From the NCBI RefSeq assembly GCF_008704855.1, contig NZ_CP023691.1, positions 3,720,001 through 3,784,000 of the forward strand: a stretch of DNA of 64,000 bases, in the 5' to 3' direction. The stretch comes from Streptomyces platensis. Its GTDB lineage: Bacteria > Actinomycetota > Actinomycetes > Streptomycetales > Streptomycetaceae. Below, piece by piece: positions 16,691 through 24,066 of this stretch; positions within the stretch are counted from its first letter, which is position 1; every line of letters begins with the position of its first letter. The translations under genes were made by a program, and so were the position numbers. The notes under the pieces were generated by a model. It was not told where the DNA came from and ran no database searches. It saw only the letters and a program-made list of their open reading frames with translations.

Positions 16691-17110
16691 TCACTTCACA
16701 CACCCCGAGGCACCGTCAGGCGGCACCGCAAATCGGCCCCGCCACTTTCCGGACCCACGTGCGGCCAAACCGAAGATGAGCCCACCGACCAAAAGCCAGG
16801 GATTCCACAACAGCAGCCTCCACAACCGCTGTTCCGGGCTCACGCCCATTCCCCGGCCCGCAGCGCCGCTCAGTAGCAGCACCTCCACGGAAATGCCACG
16901 TACCAGCAGCACAGCACAGGCGCACCAGCCCAGAACCCTCACCACCCGCGCCGGGCGACGAGAGCGCGACAAAGGCGACCGCCGAGACACGCGCCCGCCC
17001 GCATCCCTGAGAAACAGCACGCCCACCATCCCGTCAGTCACCATCCATCCCGTCAGCCACCACACAGGAGCGAACACATCGGACTCATTCTGCTGGCGGA
17101 GCGCGCCCAC
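16691..17110 (-). CDS. DUF3995-like membrane protein, possibly N-terminally truncated
   Basis: A 139-residue protein with membrane segments near residues 12-35 (VFAPVWWLTGWMVTDGMVGV), 60-80 and 110-128. The ending RLWRLLLWNPWLLVGGLIFG resembles the conserved tail of DUF3995 proteins. The first membrane segment usual in that family is missing: upstream of the GTG at 17110 (RBS GGGGCGGAG) the sequence runs straight into the terminator element at 17154. Either a truncated gene or a divergent member; function unknown. Confidence 0.45.
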   Translation of the reverse strand: MGALRQQNESDVFAPVWWLTGWMVTDGMVGVLFLRDAGGRVSRRSPLSRSRRPARVVRVLGWCACAVLLVRGISVEVLLLSGAAGRGMGVSPEQRLWRLLLWNPWLLVGGLIFGLAARGSGKWRGRFAVPPDGASGCVK

Positions 17111-17153
17111 GGCGAGCTCCGCCCCGCGAACAGGCCGGACAGCACCGCACGTC

Positions 17154-17189
17154 AAAGCCCCCACCGGGGATATCCGGTGGGGGCTTTTT
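17154..17189. terminator. Bidirectional hairpin terminator (second copy)
   Basis: AAAGCCCCCACCGG pairs perfectly with CCGGTGGGGGCTTT, followed by TTTTT on the plus strand. It matches the element at 7831-7864. It would terminate the integrase relic on the minus strand. Confidence 0.8.
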
Positions 17190-17199
17190 CGCGCCGTAT

Positions 17200-17366
17200 C
17201 GCAGCGAAGTGCCGCAACGTCGTCCGGTCGGCCGGGGGGCCGGGACGCTTGCCCAGCTTCTGCAGAGCCTCGGCGTCGATTCCGACGGCAGGTGCGTGTG
17301 GATCTCCATGGTCACTGCGATCTTGCTGGGCCGCAGGATCCGTATGGTGACCCGGGGCCCGCGCGT
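17200..17366 (-). pseudogene. Remnant of a tyrosine recombinase (integrase) C-terminus
   Basis: The minus strand encodes ILRPSKIAVTMEIHTHLPSE, which aligns with the ILGHS-KIAVTMEIYTHV region holding the catalytic His and Tyr of tyrosine recombinases, here altered at both (RPS for GHS, IHTH for IYTH). A frameshift follows, after which another frame reads EALQKLGKRPGPP, the typical family tail. Nothing upstream can be assembled into the rest of the enzyme. It lies 560 bp from the 3' end of tRNA-Ala, a usual target of such elements, so it marks an eroded integrative element. Confidence 0.65.
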
Positions 17367-17842
17367 GCGTGCCGCCGGCGGAGTCGGCGCGAGGCCCGAA
17401 TCACCGAAGGCGAGCACACGACGACCGGCTCGGCTCGCCCAGTGGGGCCGCCAGCTGTCCTACTCCGTCGGCATGACCATCCCAGACGCCACCCACCAGC
17501 GCGCGTAGCGAAGATCCCGCCTCCGCCTACACGGAGCACCTGGCCGCGAGCAAGCAGAGCGCGATCACCGGCCTCGACCTCGAGCCGAACCATGCCCTTT
17601 TGCCCTACCCGACGATCAGCTTGACGGTCCCTCACCGCTCCCAGGCGCTGAGCCGTAGCCCCTGAGCGGGCACGTTCCGGGCAATTGAAGATCGACACGT
17701 CGCGAGACCGCAGGAGCCTGCCTCCACGCCTGCGGTCCCCGCGGCATGTCCGCATCCCGACCCCCGGTCCGTTCCGACGCGGGCCGCCGCGCTTCCCGGC
17801 GGCCCGGCAGGCTGACTTTCACACAATCAGGAGCTCAAACGC

Positions 17843-17883
17843 CGAGATCCCGGTCAGACGGTGACCGTCTGACCGGGATCTCG
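17843..17883. terminator. Perfect 41 bp inverted repeat downstream of tRNA-Ala
   Basis: Two 20-base arms beginning CGAGATCCCGG and ending CCGGGATCTCG are separated by a single G. It starts 39 bp beyond the 3' end of the tRNA gene and is the likely tRNA terminator, though it lacks a T run; so long a perfect palindrome would extrude readily. The region between this and the integrase relic (17367-17842) holds no recognisable gene. Confidence 0.7.
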
Positions 17884-17921
17884 TGAACAGTTCGTGGGCT
17901 AACCCGCGAACGGCCCTGCTG

Positions 17922-17994
17922 TGGACCTGAGGGGATTCGAACCCCTGACCCCCTCGTTGCGAACGAGGTGCGCTACCAGCTGCGCCACAGGCCC
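17922..17994 (-). tRNA. tRNA-Ala (anticodon CGC)
   Basis: A 73-base cloverleaf. The acceptor stem GGGCCTG/CAGGTCC includes the G3:U70 pair that identifies alanine tRNAs. D arm GCGCAGCTGGTAGCGC, anticodon stem CCTCG/CGAGG around loop TTCGCAA (anticodon CGC, codon GCG), and T arm with GGTTCGAATCC. The discriminator base is A and CCA is not encoded. Confidence 0.97.
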
Positions 17995-18069
17995 TTGCGA
18001 CGAGTGAAACTCTAGCATCTCGGTCGCGGTGCTCGGAAATCGCTTCCGGTGCTGGTCAGCGGAGGGCCG

Positions 18070-19104
18070 TCACTCGTTCGCCGCGCGCGGGCGGTCCTCG
18101 TCCTCGTACTGGTCGAAGAGGGGGGTGCGGCCGCGGGCGCGGCGGCCGGGATGGGTGGGGCGGTCCGCCTGGGGGTCGTGGTGGGGGCGGTCGGCGGCGG
18201 CGCTGGAGCGGGCGGAGCTCCAGGCGTCGTCGGCGTCCAGGTCGACATGGCTGGTGGCGCGCGGGGCGACCGGGGCGGTGACGTAGGTGGGCAGGGGGAC
18301 CGGGACCGGCTCCCAGCTGCCGGGGGCGGGGCGCTCGCGTTCGCGCTGCTGGTCGACCCACTCGGCGTGGTCGGTCTCCTCCACCAGGGCGCGGCGGCCC
18401 GCGGTGTGGGCGGGGGTCGCGGCGCGCGGCGGTTCCGGGGCGCCCTCGGCCGGGATGTCAGGGCCGGTCTCGGCCGGGTGCTCGTCGGCGGGCGGCTGGT
18501 CGGCCGCCTGCGGAGGGCGGCGCCGGCCCTCCCGCAGCCGCTGGGCCGCGGCCTCCGCCTTGCGCCGGTCCATGGTGAAGGTGAAGCGCCGCCGCTCCTG
18601 GGCGCGCAGGTAAATGATGTACGCGGTCAGGAGGAGGGCGGGGAGGGCGGGGGCCCAGAGGAAGGGGAGGCCGCCGACCGCGGCGACGATGGCGCCGACG
18701 GTGAAGGCGAGGAACAGGATGGTGATGGTGCGGCGGCGGCGGGCGAGGACCTTGGCGCGCTTGGTCCGCTCGGCGGCGGAGGGGCGCGGAGGGGCGGCCT
18801 GCACCCGGGTGTGGCCGGCTCCGTCCGGGTCCGCAGCGGGGTCGCCAAAGGCCCGGGCGGCGGCCTCGTCGGCCGGAGCGTCCGGGGCCGCTTCGTCGCC
18901 CGCATCGTCGGCGGGGTGCTCCCCTTGCCGCTTGTCGTAGCGGCGCTGCATCGCCGCACGTCCGGACAGCAGCCGGATGGCGGTGCTGAAGCGCTCGGTC
19001 GGACGGGCCTCGTTGAGCTCGTCCTGCCTACGGAGCCACATCGGCACCAAATAGGCAGCCCAGGCCCCGACGATGACTGCGTAGATGAGGCCGCTGCTTC
19101 TCAC
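18070..19104 (-). CDS. sepX: SepX (GlpR-type) divisome membrane protein
   Basis: A 344-residue membrane protein. Residues 4-23 (SGLIYAVIVGAWAAYLVPMW) form the first segment, directly followed by the highly conserved cytoplasmic sequence LRRQDELNEARPTERFSTAI. Two further segments lie at about residues 127-165, and the last 150 residues are a charged, proline-rich disordered tail. This matches SepX, which stabilises the Z-ring and cross-walls in Streptomyces and corresponds to corynebacterial GlpR, receptor of the gephyrin-like protein Glp. A MoeA/Glp-like gene lies in the same strand and cluster. Family assignment rests on remembered sequence; functional role is known from other species. Confidence 0.85.
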   Translation of the reverse strand: MRSSGLIYAVIVGAWAAYLVPMWLRRQDELNEARPTERFSTAIRLLSGRAAMQRRYDKRQGEHPADDAGDEAAPDAPADEAAARAFGDPAADPDGAGHTRVQAAPPRPSAAERTKRAKVLARRRRTITILFLAFTVGAIVAAVGGLPFLWAPALPALLLTAYIIYLRAQERRRFTFTMDRRKAEAAAQRLREGRRRPPQAADQPPADEHPAETGPDIPAEGAPEPPRAATPAHTAGRRALVEETDHAEWVDQQRERERPAPGSWEPVPVPLPTYVTAPVAPRATSHVDLDADDAWSSARSSAAADRPHHDPQADRPTHPGRRARGRTPLFDQYEDEDRPRAANE

Positions 19105-19255
19105 AACTCACACGGTAGAGGGGTTTGCATGGGGCCATCCGCCAATTGGGCCGGTGTGTCGCACGATCTGGCTGATATCTCGAACTTTTTTGTGATCGTA
19201 GAGATCAGCTCCTCCGCCGATCCGGTCAATCGGCGAATACATTCGAACATTTATT

Positions 19256-19870
19256 TTATTTGTGGGGTGCGCCGGGCGTCCGGGGTTTCCCCCGCCGCCA
19301 GCGGTTGAGCAGGCCTTCGGGCACCTCTTCCGCGGTGAGAACGAAGACCGCGTGGTCGCGCCAGGCGCCGTCGATGTGCAGGTAGCGCGGGCGGATGCCT
19401 TCTTCACGGAAACCGAGCTTTTCGACCACCCGGCGGCTGGGGATGTTCTCCGGGCGAATGCAGATCTCGATGCGGTGCAGGCCCACGGCCCGGAAGCAGT
19501 GGTCGACGGCGAGCGCCACAGCCGTCGGGATGACACCACGGCCGGCGACTTCCTGATCGACCCAATAGCCGATATGGGCGGAGCACATGGAGCCCCAGGT
19601 GATACCCGCGACCGTCAGCTGGCCGACCAGCCGGCCGCGGTATTCGACGACGAACGGCAGCATCCGGCCGGCGTGCGCCTCGCCGCGGAGATGGCGGACC
19701 ATCTGACGGAACGTGGGGCGGTGCGGCGGCGCGAGGCCCGGCGGGGGCGGCGGGATGGTGGCTTCCCAGGGGCGCAGCCAGTCGCGGTTACGGCGGTTGA
19801 CCTCGCGCCATTCCCGTTGGTCGCGCACCCTTATCGGGCGGAGGGTGACCTCACCGTCCGTCAGGACCAC
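19256..19870 (-). CDS. GNAT family N-acetyltransferase, RimJ/RimL-like
   Basis: A 204-residue acetyl-CoA-dependent acetyltransferase resembling enzymes that modify N-termini of ribosomal proteins. It begins DGEVTLRPIRVRDQREW, continues with the core strand VVEYRGRLVGQLTVAGI, and has the acetyl-CoA loop DQEVAGRGVIPTAVALAVDH and the RimJ-type ending IRPENIPSRRVVEKLGF...RYLHIDG. GTG at 19870 is used; in-frame sequence ELNAPWP just upstream is compatible with family N-termini, so a rarer upstream codon is possible. It follows mog by 14 bp and is probably in the same operon, with sepX downstream. Confidence 0.87.
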   Translation of the reverse strand: MVLTDGEVTLRPIRVRDQREWREVNRRNRDWLRPWEATIPPPPPGLAPPHRPTFRQMVRHLRGEAHAGRMLPFVVEYRGRLVGQLTVAGITWGSMCSAHIGYWVDQEVAGRGVIPTAVALAVDHCFRAVGLHRIEICIRPENIPSRRVVEKLGFREEGIRPRYLHIDGAWRDHAVFVLTAEEVPEGLLNRWRRGKPRTPGAPHK

Positions 19871-19884
19871 CGGCCAGGGCGCGT

Positions 19885-20388
19885 TCAGCTCGGGCTCCCG
19901 GAGGGTCTGGGGTGGTCGCCGCCGCGGATCTGGTCGACGGCGTGCGGCAGCAGGTCGGTGAGGACGGCGAGGCCGTCGCGGACGCCGCCGGAGGAGCCGG
20001 GGAGGTTGACGATCAGGGTCGTCCCGGCGACGCCCGCCAGGCCGCGGGAGAGCGCCGCGGTGGGGACCTTCGTGCGGCCGGCGGCACGGATCGCCTCGGG
20101 GATGCCGGGGACCTCGTAGTCCAGGACCCGGCGGGTGGCCTCGGGGGTGCGGTCGGTGGGTGACAGGCCCGTGCCGCCGGTGGTGAGGATGACGGCATAG
20201 CAGGCGGCGGAGACGGCGCCGCGCAGGGCGGCCTCCACCGGCTCGCCGTCGGGCACCACCTGCGGGCCGTCGACCTCGAAGCCCATGGCCGCCAGGCCCT
20301 CGGCGAGCAGCGGGCCGCTCTTGTCGGCGTAGCGGCCGGCCGCGGCGCGGTTGGAGGCGGTGACGACGAGGGCGCGGGCGGGGGTCAT
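19885..20388 (-). CDS. mog: Molybdopterin adenylyltransferase-like protein (MogA/MoaB)
   Basis: A 167-residue protein of the MoCF-binding fold that adenylylates molybdopterin in molybdenum cofactor synthesis. The active-site signature LTTGGTGLSPTDRTPEAT (about residues 69-86) and the glycine loop NLPGSSGGVRDGL are intact. The start overlaps the moaC stop (ATGA). Together with moaC and the moeA-like gene it suggests cofactor synthesis, although moaA and moaE are not present here. Confidence 0.92.
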   Translation of the reverse strand: MTPARALVVTASNRAAAGRYADKSGPLLAEGLAAMGFEVDGPQVVPDGEPVEAALRGAVSAACYAVILTTGGTGLSPTDRTPEATRRVLDYEVPGIPEAIRAAGRTKVPTAALSRGLAGVAGTTLIVNLPGSSGGVRDGLAVLTDLLPHAVDQIRGGDHPRPSGSPS

Positions 20389-20867
20389 GACCGGCTCCAG
20401 TCGCCGGACTTGCCGCCGGTCTTCTCCTCCACGCGGATGTCGGAGATCACCGCGGCCTTGTCGACGGCCTTGACCATGTCGACGACGGTGAGGGCGGCGA
20501 CGGAGACCGCGGTCAGCGCTTCCATTTCGACGCCGGTGCGGTCGGTGGTCTTGACCGTGGCGGTGATCTCGACGGCGTCGTCGGTGACGGAGAGGTCGAC
20601 CTTGACGCCGGAGACGGCCAGCGGGTGGCAGAGCGGGATCAGGTCGGGGGTGCGCTTGGCGCCCATGATGCCGGCGATCCGGGCGGTCGCGAGGGCATCG
20701 CCCTTGGGCATGCCCTCGCCCCGCAGCAGCTCGATGACCTGCGATGACACCAGGACGCGGCCGCGGGCGCGGGCGGTGCGGGCGGTGACGTCCTTCCCGG
20801 AGACGTCGACCATCCGCGCCGCTCCCGCCGCGTCGAGATGGGTGAGGTGTTGCTGGCCGCTGCTCAT
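20385..20867 (-). CDS. moaC: Cyclic pyranopterin monophosphate synthase MoaC
   Basis: A 160-residue enzyme for the second step of molybdopterin synthesis, conversion of the MoaA product to cyclic pyranopterin monophosphate. Family motifs are present: HLDAAGAARMVDVSGK, GIMGAKRTPDLIPLCHPLAV (substrate site with Lys and His), and TGVEMEALTAVSVAALTVVD. ATG at 20867 is preferred to an in-frame start at 20906 because GGGAGA precedes it and it matches the usual N-terminus. Sixty bp separate it from the moeA-like gene upstream. Confidence 0.94.
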   Translation of the reverse strand: MSSGQQHLTHLDAAGAARMVDVSGKDVTARTARARGRVLVSSQVIELLRGEGMPKGDALATARIAGIMGAKRTPDLIPLCHPLAVSGVKVDLSVTDDAVEITATVKTTDRTGVEMEALTAVSVAALTVVDMVKAVDKAAVISDIRVEEKTGGKSGDWSRS

Positions 20868-20927
20868 CGTTCTCCCGGTACCAAACTGCCGCCTGTGGGA
20901 CGACACCGTACCCCCGGCGGCAGCGGG

Positions 20928-22268
20928 CTATCCGAGCAGGACGACCTCCACGTCCGCGCCCGCGGGGACCTCGGTGGTGTCCTCGGGGACGATGATCAGC
21001 GCGTTGGCGTGCGCCATGGCTTTGATCAGGTGGGAGCCGGCGCCGCCGACGGGGGTGACCGTGCCGGCCTCGGCGTCGTAGGAGCCGCGCAGGAACTGGC
21101 GCTTCCCCTTGGGCGAGGAGGCGACGGCCTCGGTGCACCGGGCGGGAGTGGTGGGGCGGTGGACCTCGGGCAGGCCCATGAGGGCGCGGATGGCCGGGCG
21201 GACGAACAGCTCGAAGGAGACATACGAGCTGACGGGGTTGCCGGGCAGGGCGAGCAGCGGGATGCGGTCGGGGCCGATGAGGCCGAAGCCCTGGGGCTTG
21301 CCGGGCTGCATGGCGAGCCTGCGGAACTCGACCGTGCCGCCCGCGAGGGACGAGCCGTCGGCCTCCGTGGAGGACAGGGCGACCAGGGTCTCCTTGACGA
21401 CGTCATACGCGCCGACGCTGACACCCCCGCTGGTGACAAGGATGTCGGCCCGGATGAGCTGGTCCTCCAGGGTGGACCGGAGGGTCTCGGCATCGTCGGC
21501 GACGGCGCCGACGCGGTAGGCGAGGGCGCCGGCGGCGCGGGCGGCGGCGGTGAGCTGGAAGCTGTTGGAGTCGTGGATCTGGCCGGGGCCCAACGCCTCG
21601 CCGGGCTGGACCAGTTCACTGCCGGTCGACAGCACCACGACGCGGGGACGGGGGCGGACCCGGACCGTGCCGCGGCCGATGGCGGCGAGCAGGCCGATCT
21701 GGGAGGGGCCGAGGACCGTGCCCGCCGACAGGGCCAACTCGCCTTCGGTGACATCGCTGCCGCGGGCCCGGATATGGGCGCCGGCGGCGGCCGGGCGGTG
21801 GACGCGGACCTCGCCGCCGGCGTCCTCGGGGGCGGCGCTGTGGGCGCGCATCGTGGCGGCCGGCCCCTGGCCCGTGCCGCCGTCGGTCCATTCGACCGGG
21901 ACGACGGCCTCGGCGCCGGGCGGTACCGGGGCGCCGGTCATGATGCGGGCGGCCTGGCCGGGCCCGATCGAGGGCAGTTCGCCGCTGCCCGCCGCGACAT
22001 CGCCGATGACGGTGAGGGCGGCCGGGGCGCTCTCCGTGGCGTCCGCGACATCGGCGGCCCGGACCGCGTAGCCGTCCATCGAGCTGTTGTCGAAGGGCGG
22101 CAGGGCGACGGGGACCGTGATGTCCTCGACCAGTACGCAGCCCTGGGCGTCGAGGAGTTGCAGCTCGATCGGGTCGAGCGGAGCGATCTTCGACAGCACG
22201 TCGTCGAGATGCTCGGCCACCGACCAGACGCGGTCCTGGTGGCTGGTCCGGCCGGTGGCGTTGTTCAA
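20928..22268 (-). CDS. MoeA/gephyrin-like protein, probable Glp
   Basis: A 446-residue protein with the full MoeA architecture: an N-terminal clamp (LWSVAEHLDDVLSKI-like start, PPFDNSSMDGYAVR), a MoCF fold with STGSELVQPGEAL and VTSGGVSVGAYDVVKE, and a C-terminal barrel. MoeA inserts molybdate into adenylyl-molybdopterin. In actinobacteria a paralogue, Glp, instead binds FtsZ and the membrane receptor GlpR/SepX; the nearby sepX makes that role plausible and both may apply. TTG at 22268 is chosen because an in-frame ATG lies inside galU, whereas TTG follows GAGGAGATG at the right spacing and gives the usual N-terminus. Only 4 bp separate it from the galU stop. Confidence 0.88.
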   Translation of the reverse strand: MNNATGRTSHQDRVWSVAEHLDDVLSKIAPLDPIELQLLDAQGCVLVEDITVPVALPPFDNSSMDGYAVRAADVADATESAPAALTVIGDVAAGSGELPSIGPGQAARIMTGAPVPPGAEAVVPVEWTDGGTGQGPAATMRAHSAAPEDAGGEVRVHRPAAAGAHIRARGSDVTEGELALSAGTVLGPSQIGLLAAIGRGTVRVRPRPRVVVLSTGSELVQPGEALGPGQIHDSNSFQLTAAARAAGALAYRVGAVADDAETLRSTLEDQLIRADILVTSGGVSVGAYDVVKETLVALSSTEADGSSLAGGTVEFRRLAMQPGKPQGFGLIGPDRIPLLALPGNPVSSYVSFELFVRPAIRALMGLPEVHRPTTPARCTEAVASSPKGKRQFLRGSYDAEAGTVTPVGGAGSHLIKAMAHANALIIVPEDTTEVPAGADVEVVLLG

Positions 22269-22272
22269 CGTC

Positions 22273-23175
22273 TTACATCTCCTCGGTGACGTAACTGCGA
22301 AGCCAGGTCCGGAAGTCCGGGCCCAGGTCTTCACGTTCGCATGCCAGTCGGACAATGGCACGCAGATAGTCGCCGCGGTCGCCGGTGTCATAGCGGCGGC
22401 CCTTGAAGATCACGCCGTGCACCGGGCCGCCGAGGGCGGGGTCGGCGGCCAGCGCCTGGAGGGCGTCGGTGAGCTGGATCTCGCCGCCGCGGCCCGGGGC
22501 GGTCTTGCGCAGCACCTCGAAGACGGCCGGGTCGAGGACGTAGCGGCCGATGATGGCGAGGTTGCTGGGGGCATCGGCCGGGTCGGGCTTCTCGACCAGG
22601 TCGGAGACGACCACGACATCGTCGTCGCCGGTGGGGGCGGCGGCCGCGCAGCCGTAGAGGTGGATCTGCGCCGGGTCCACCTCCATGAGGGCGATGACGG
22701 AGCCGCCGTACTGCTCCTGTATCTCGACCATGCGCTGGAGCAGCGGGTCGCGGGGGTCGATCAGGTCGTCGCCCAGGAGGACGGCGAACGGCTGGTCGCC
22801 CACGTGGGGTGCGGCACACAGCACCGCGTGGCCCAGGCCCCGGGGGTCGCCCTGGCGTACGTAGTGCATGGTCGCCAGGTCGCTGGACTCCTGCACCTTG
22901 GCGAGGCGGGACTCGTCGCCCTTGCGGTGCAGCGCCTCTTCGAGCTCGTAATTGCGGTCGAAGTGGTCTTCGAGCGGGCGCTTGTTGCGGCCGGTCACCA
23001 TCAGGACGTCGGAGAGCCCGGCGGCGGCGGCCTCCTCCACCACGTACTGGATGGCGGGCTTGTCGACTACCGGGAGCATCTCCTTGGGTGTGGCCTTTGT
23101 GGCGGGGAGAAACCTGGTGCCGAGGCCGGCTGCGGGGATGACAGCCTTGCTGATCCGTGTGTGCGATGGAGTCAT
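22273..23175 (-). CDS. galU: UTP-glucose-1-phosphate uridylyltransferase
   Basis: A 300-residue nucleotidyltransferase making UDP-glucose, precursor for trehalose, cell-surface glycans and glycosylated metabolites. The nucleotide-binding loop KAVIPAAGLGTRFLPATKA opens the protein, followed by EMLPVVDKPAIQYVVEEA, the active-site region GLGHAVLCA, LLGDDLID and the family motif VEKPDPADAPSNLAIIGRY. ATG at 23175 aligns with family members; an in-frame ATG at 23187 would add four residues. First gene of the galU-glp-moaC-mog run. Confidence 0.95.
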   Translation of the reverse strand: MTPSHTRISKAVIPAAGLGTRFLPATKATPKEMLPVVDKPAIQYVVEEAAAAGLSDVLMVTGRNKRPLEDHFDRNYELEEALHRKGDESRLAKVQESSDLATMHYVRQGDPRGLGHAVLCAAPHVGDQPFAVLLGDDLIDPRDPLLQRMVEIQEQYGGSVIALMEVDPAQIHLYGCAAAAPTGDDDVVVVSDLVEKPDPADAPSNLAIIGRYVLDPAVFEVLRKTAPGRGGEIQLTDALQALAADPALGGPVHGVIFKGRRYDTGDRGDYLRAIVRLACEREDLGPDFRTWLRSYVTEEM

Positions 23176-23256
23176 GCGCGACACCATAACCGGCCCTATC
23201 GGCACGATGATGAGGGTCTGGTGAATAGAGCATGAGAGCGGGAGCAAGGGCGCACA

Positions 23257-23895
23257 GTGAGCATGGATCACGATAGGAAGCGCGGGTTGCGGCGGGATCT
23301 CCTGGAGGTGAGGAGAGCGTTGCCGCCGGATGTCGTCGCGGCGACGGGCGAGGCGCTGGCCACGCGTGCCCTGGAGCTGGACGAGCTGGTCCGGCCGGTC
23401 ACGCCGCGGCCCGAGGCGCTGCCGACCGTCGCCGCGTATGTCTCGATGGGCGGCGAGCCCTCCACCCGCCCGCTGCTCGACCTGCTGCGGGCAGCCGGGG
23501 TGCAGGTGCTGCTGCCCGTGCTGCTGCCGGACAACGACTTGGACTGGGCGCTCTACGAGGGCGCCGAGGGGCTCGTACGGGCGGGCCGCGGGCTGCTGGA
23601 GCCGGACGGGCAGCGGCTGGGCCCGGAGGCCGTCACGGAGGCGGACGTGGTGCTGCTGCCGGGGCTCGCGGTGGACCGCAGCGGGCTGCGGCTGGGGCGC
23701 GGCGGCGGCTCCTACGACCGGGTGCTGGCGCGGCTGGAGCGGGCCGGGGCGCGGGCGTCGCTGGTGGTGCTGCTGTACGACGCGGAGGTGCTGGCGGAGG
23801 TGCCGGGCGAGCCGCACGACCGGCATGTGCATGCCGCGGTGACCCCGTCGGGGGTGCACCGGTTCACGGAGCCGGGAGAGTCTGCGGAGGACTGA
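23257..23895 (+). CDS. 5-formyltetrahydrofolate cyclo-ligase
   Basis: A 212-residue cytosolic enzyme converting 5-formyl-THF to 5,10-methenyl-THF with ATP. It has the N-terminal KRGLRRDLLEVRRAL helix, the central VAAYVSMGGEPSTRPLL, and the glycine-rich signature LRLGRGGGSYDRVLARL that binds ATP. Divergent from galU across an 81 bp promoter gap. GTG at 23257 or ATG at 23263 could start it. Confidence 0.93.
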   Translation: MSMDHDRKRGLRRDLLEVRRALPPDVVAATGEALATRALELDELVRPVTPRPEALPTVAAYVSMGGEPSTRPLLDLLRAAGVQVLLPVLLPDNDLDWALYEGAEGLVRAGRGLLEPDGQRLGPEAVTEADVVLLPGLAVDRSGLRLGRGGGSYDRVLARLERAGARASLVVLLYDAEVLAEVPGEPHDRHVHAAVTPSGVHRFTEPGESAED

Positions 23896-23986
23896 GGCGG
23901 GCCGTCTACGGGCGGGCAGCGCGGCAGGGCAGCCGCCGCATACGGGCGGGCCGGCCGGGCCGCGCGGCCCGGGGCAGGAACCGGAA

Positions 23987-24028
23987 AGCCGTCGGGCGGA
24001 CCGGATTCCTCCGGCCCGCCCGACGGCT
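23987..24028. terminator. Convergent hairpin terminator
   Basis: AGCCGTCGGGCGG and CCGCCCGACGGCT form a perfect 13 bp stem around a GC-rich loop between two genes that converge here. Confidence 0.85.
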
Positions 24029-24066
24029 CGGCGATCGGCTGGCGGCGGCGTGCCCGCCGCCCGCCC

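Noticed and set aside
17312..17755. Minus-strand frame between the integrase relic and tRNA-Ala
   Set aside because: No motif in any frame; the only recognisable protein similarity nearby is the frameshifted integrase tail in a different frame.
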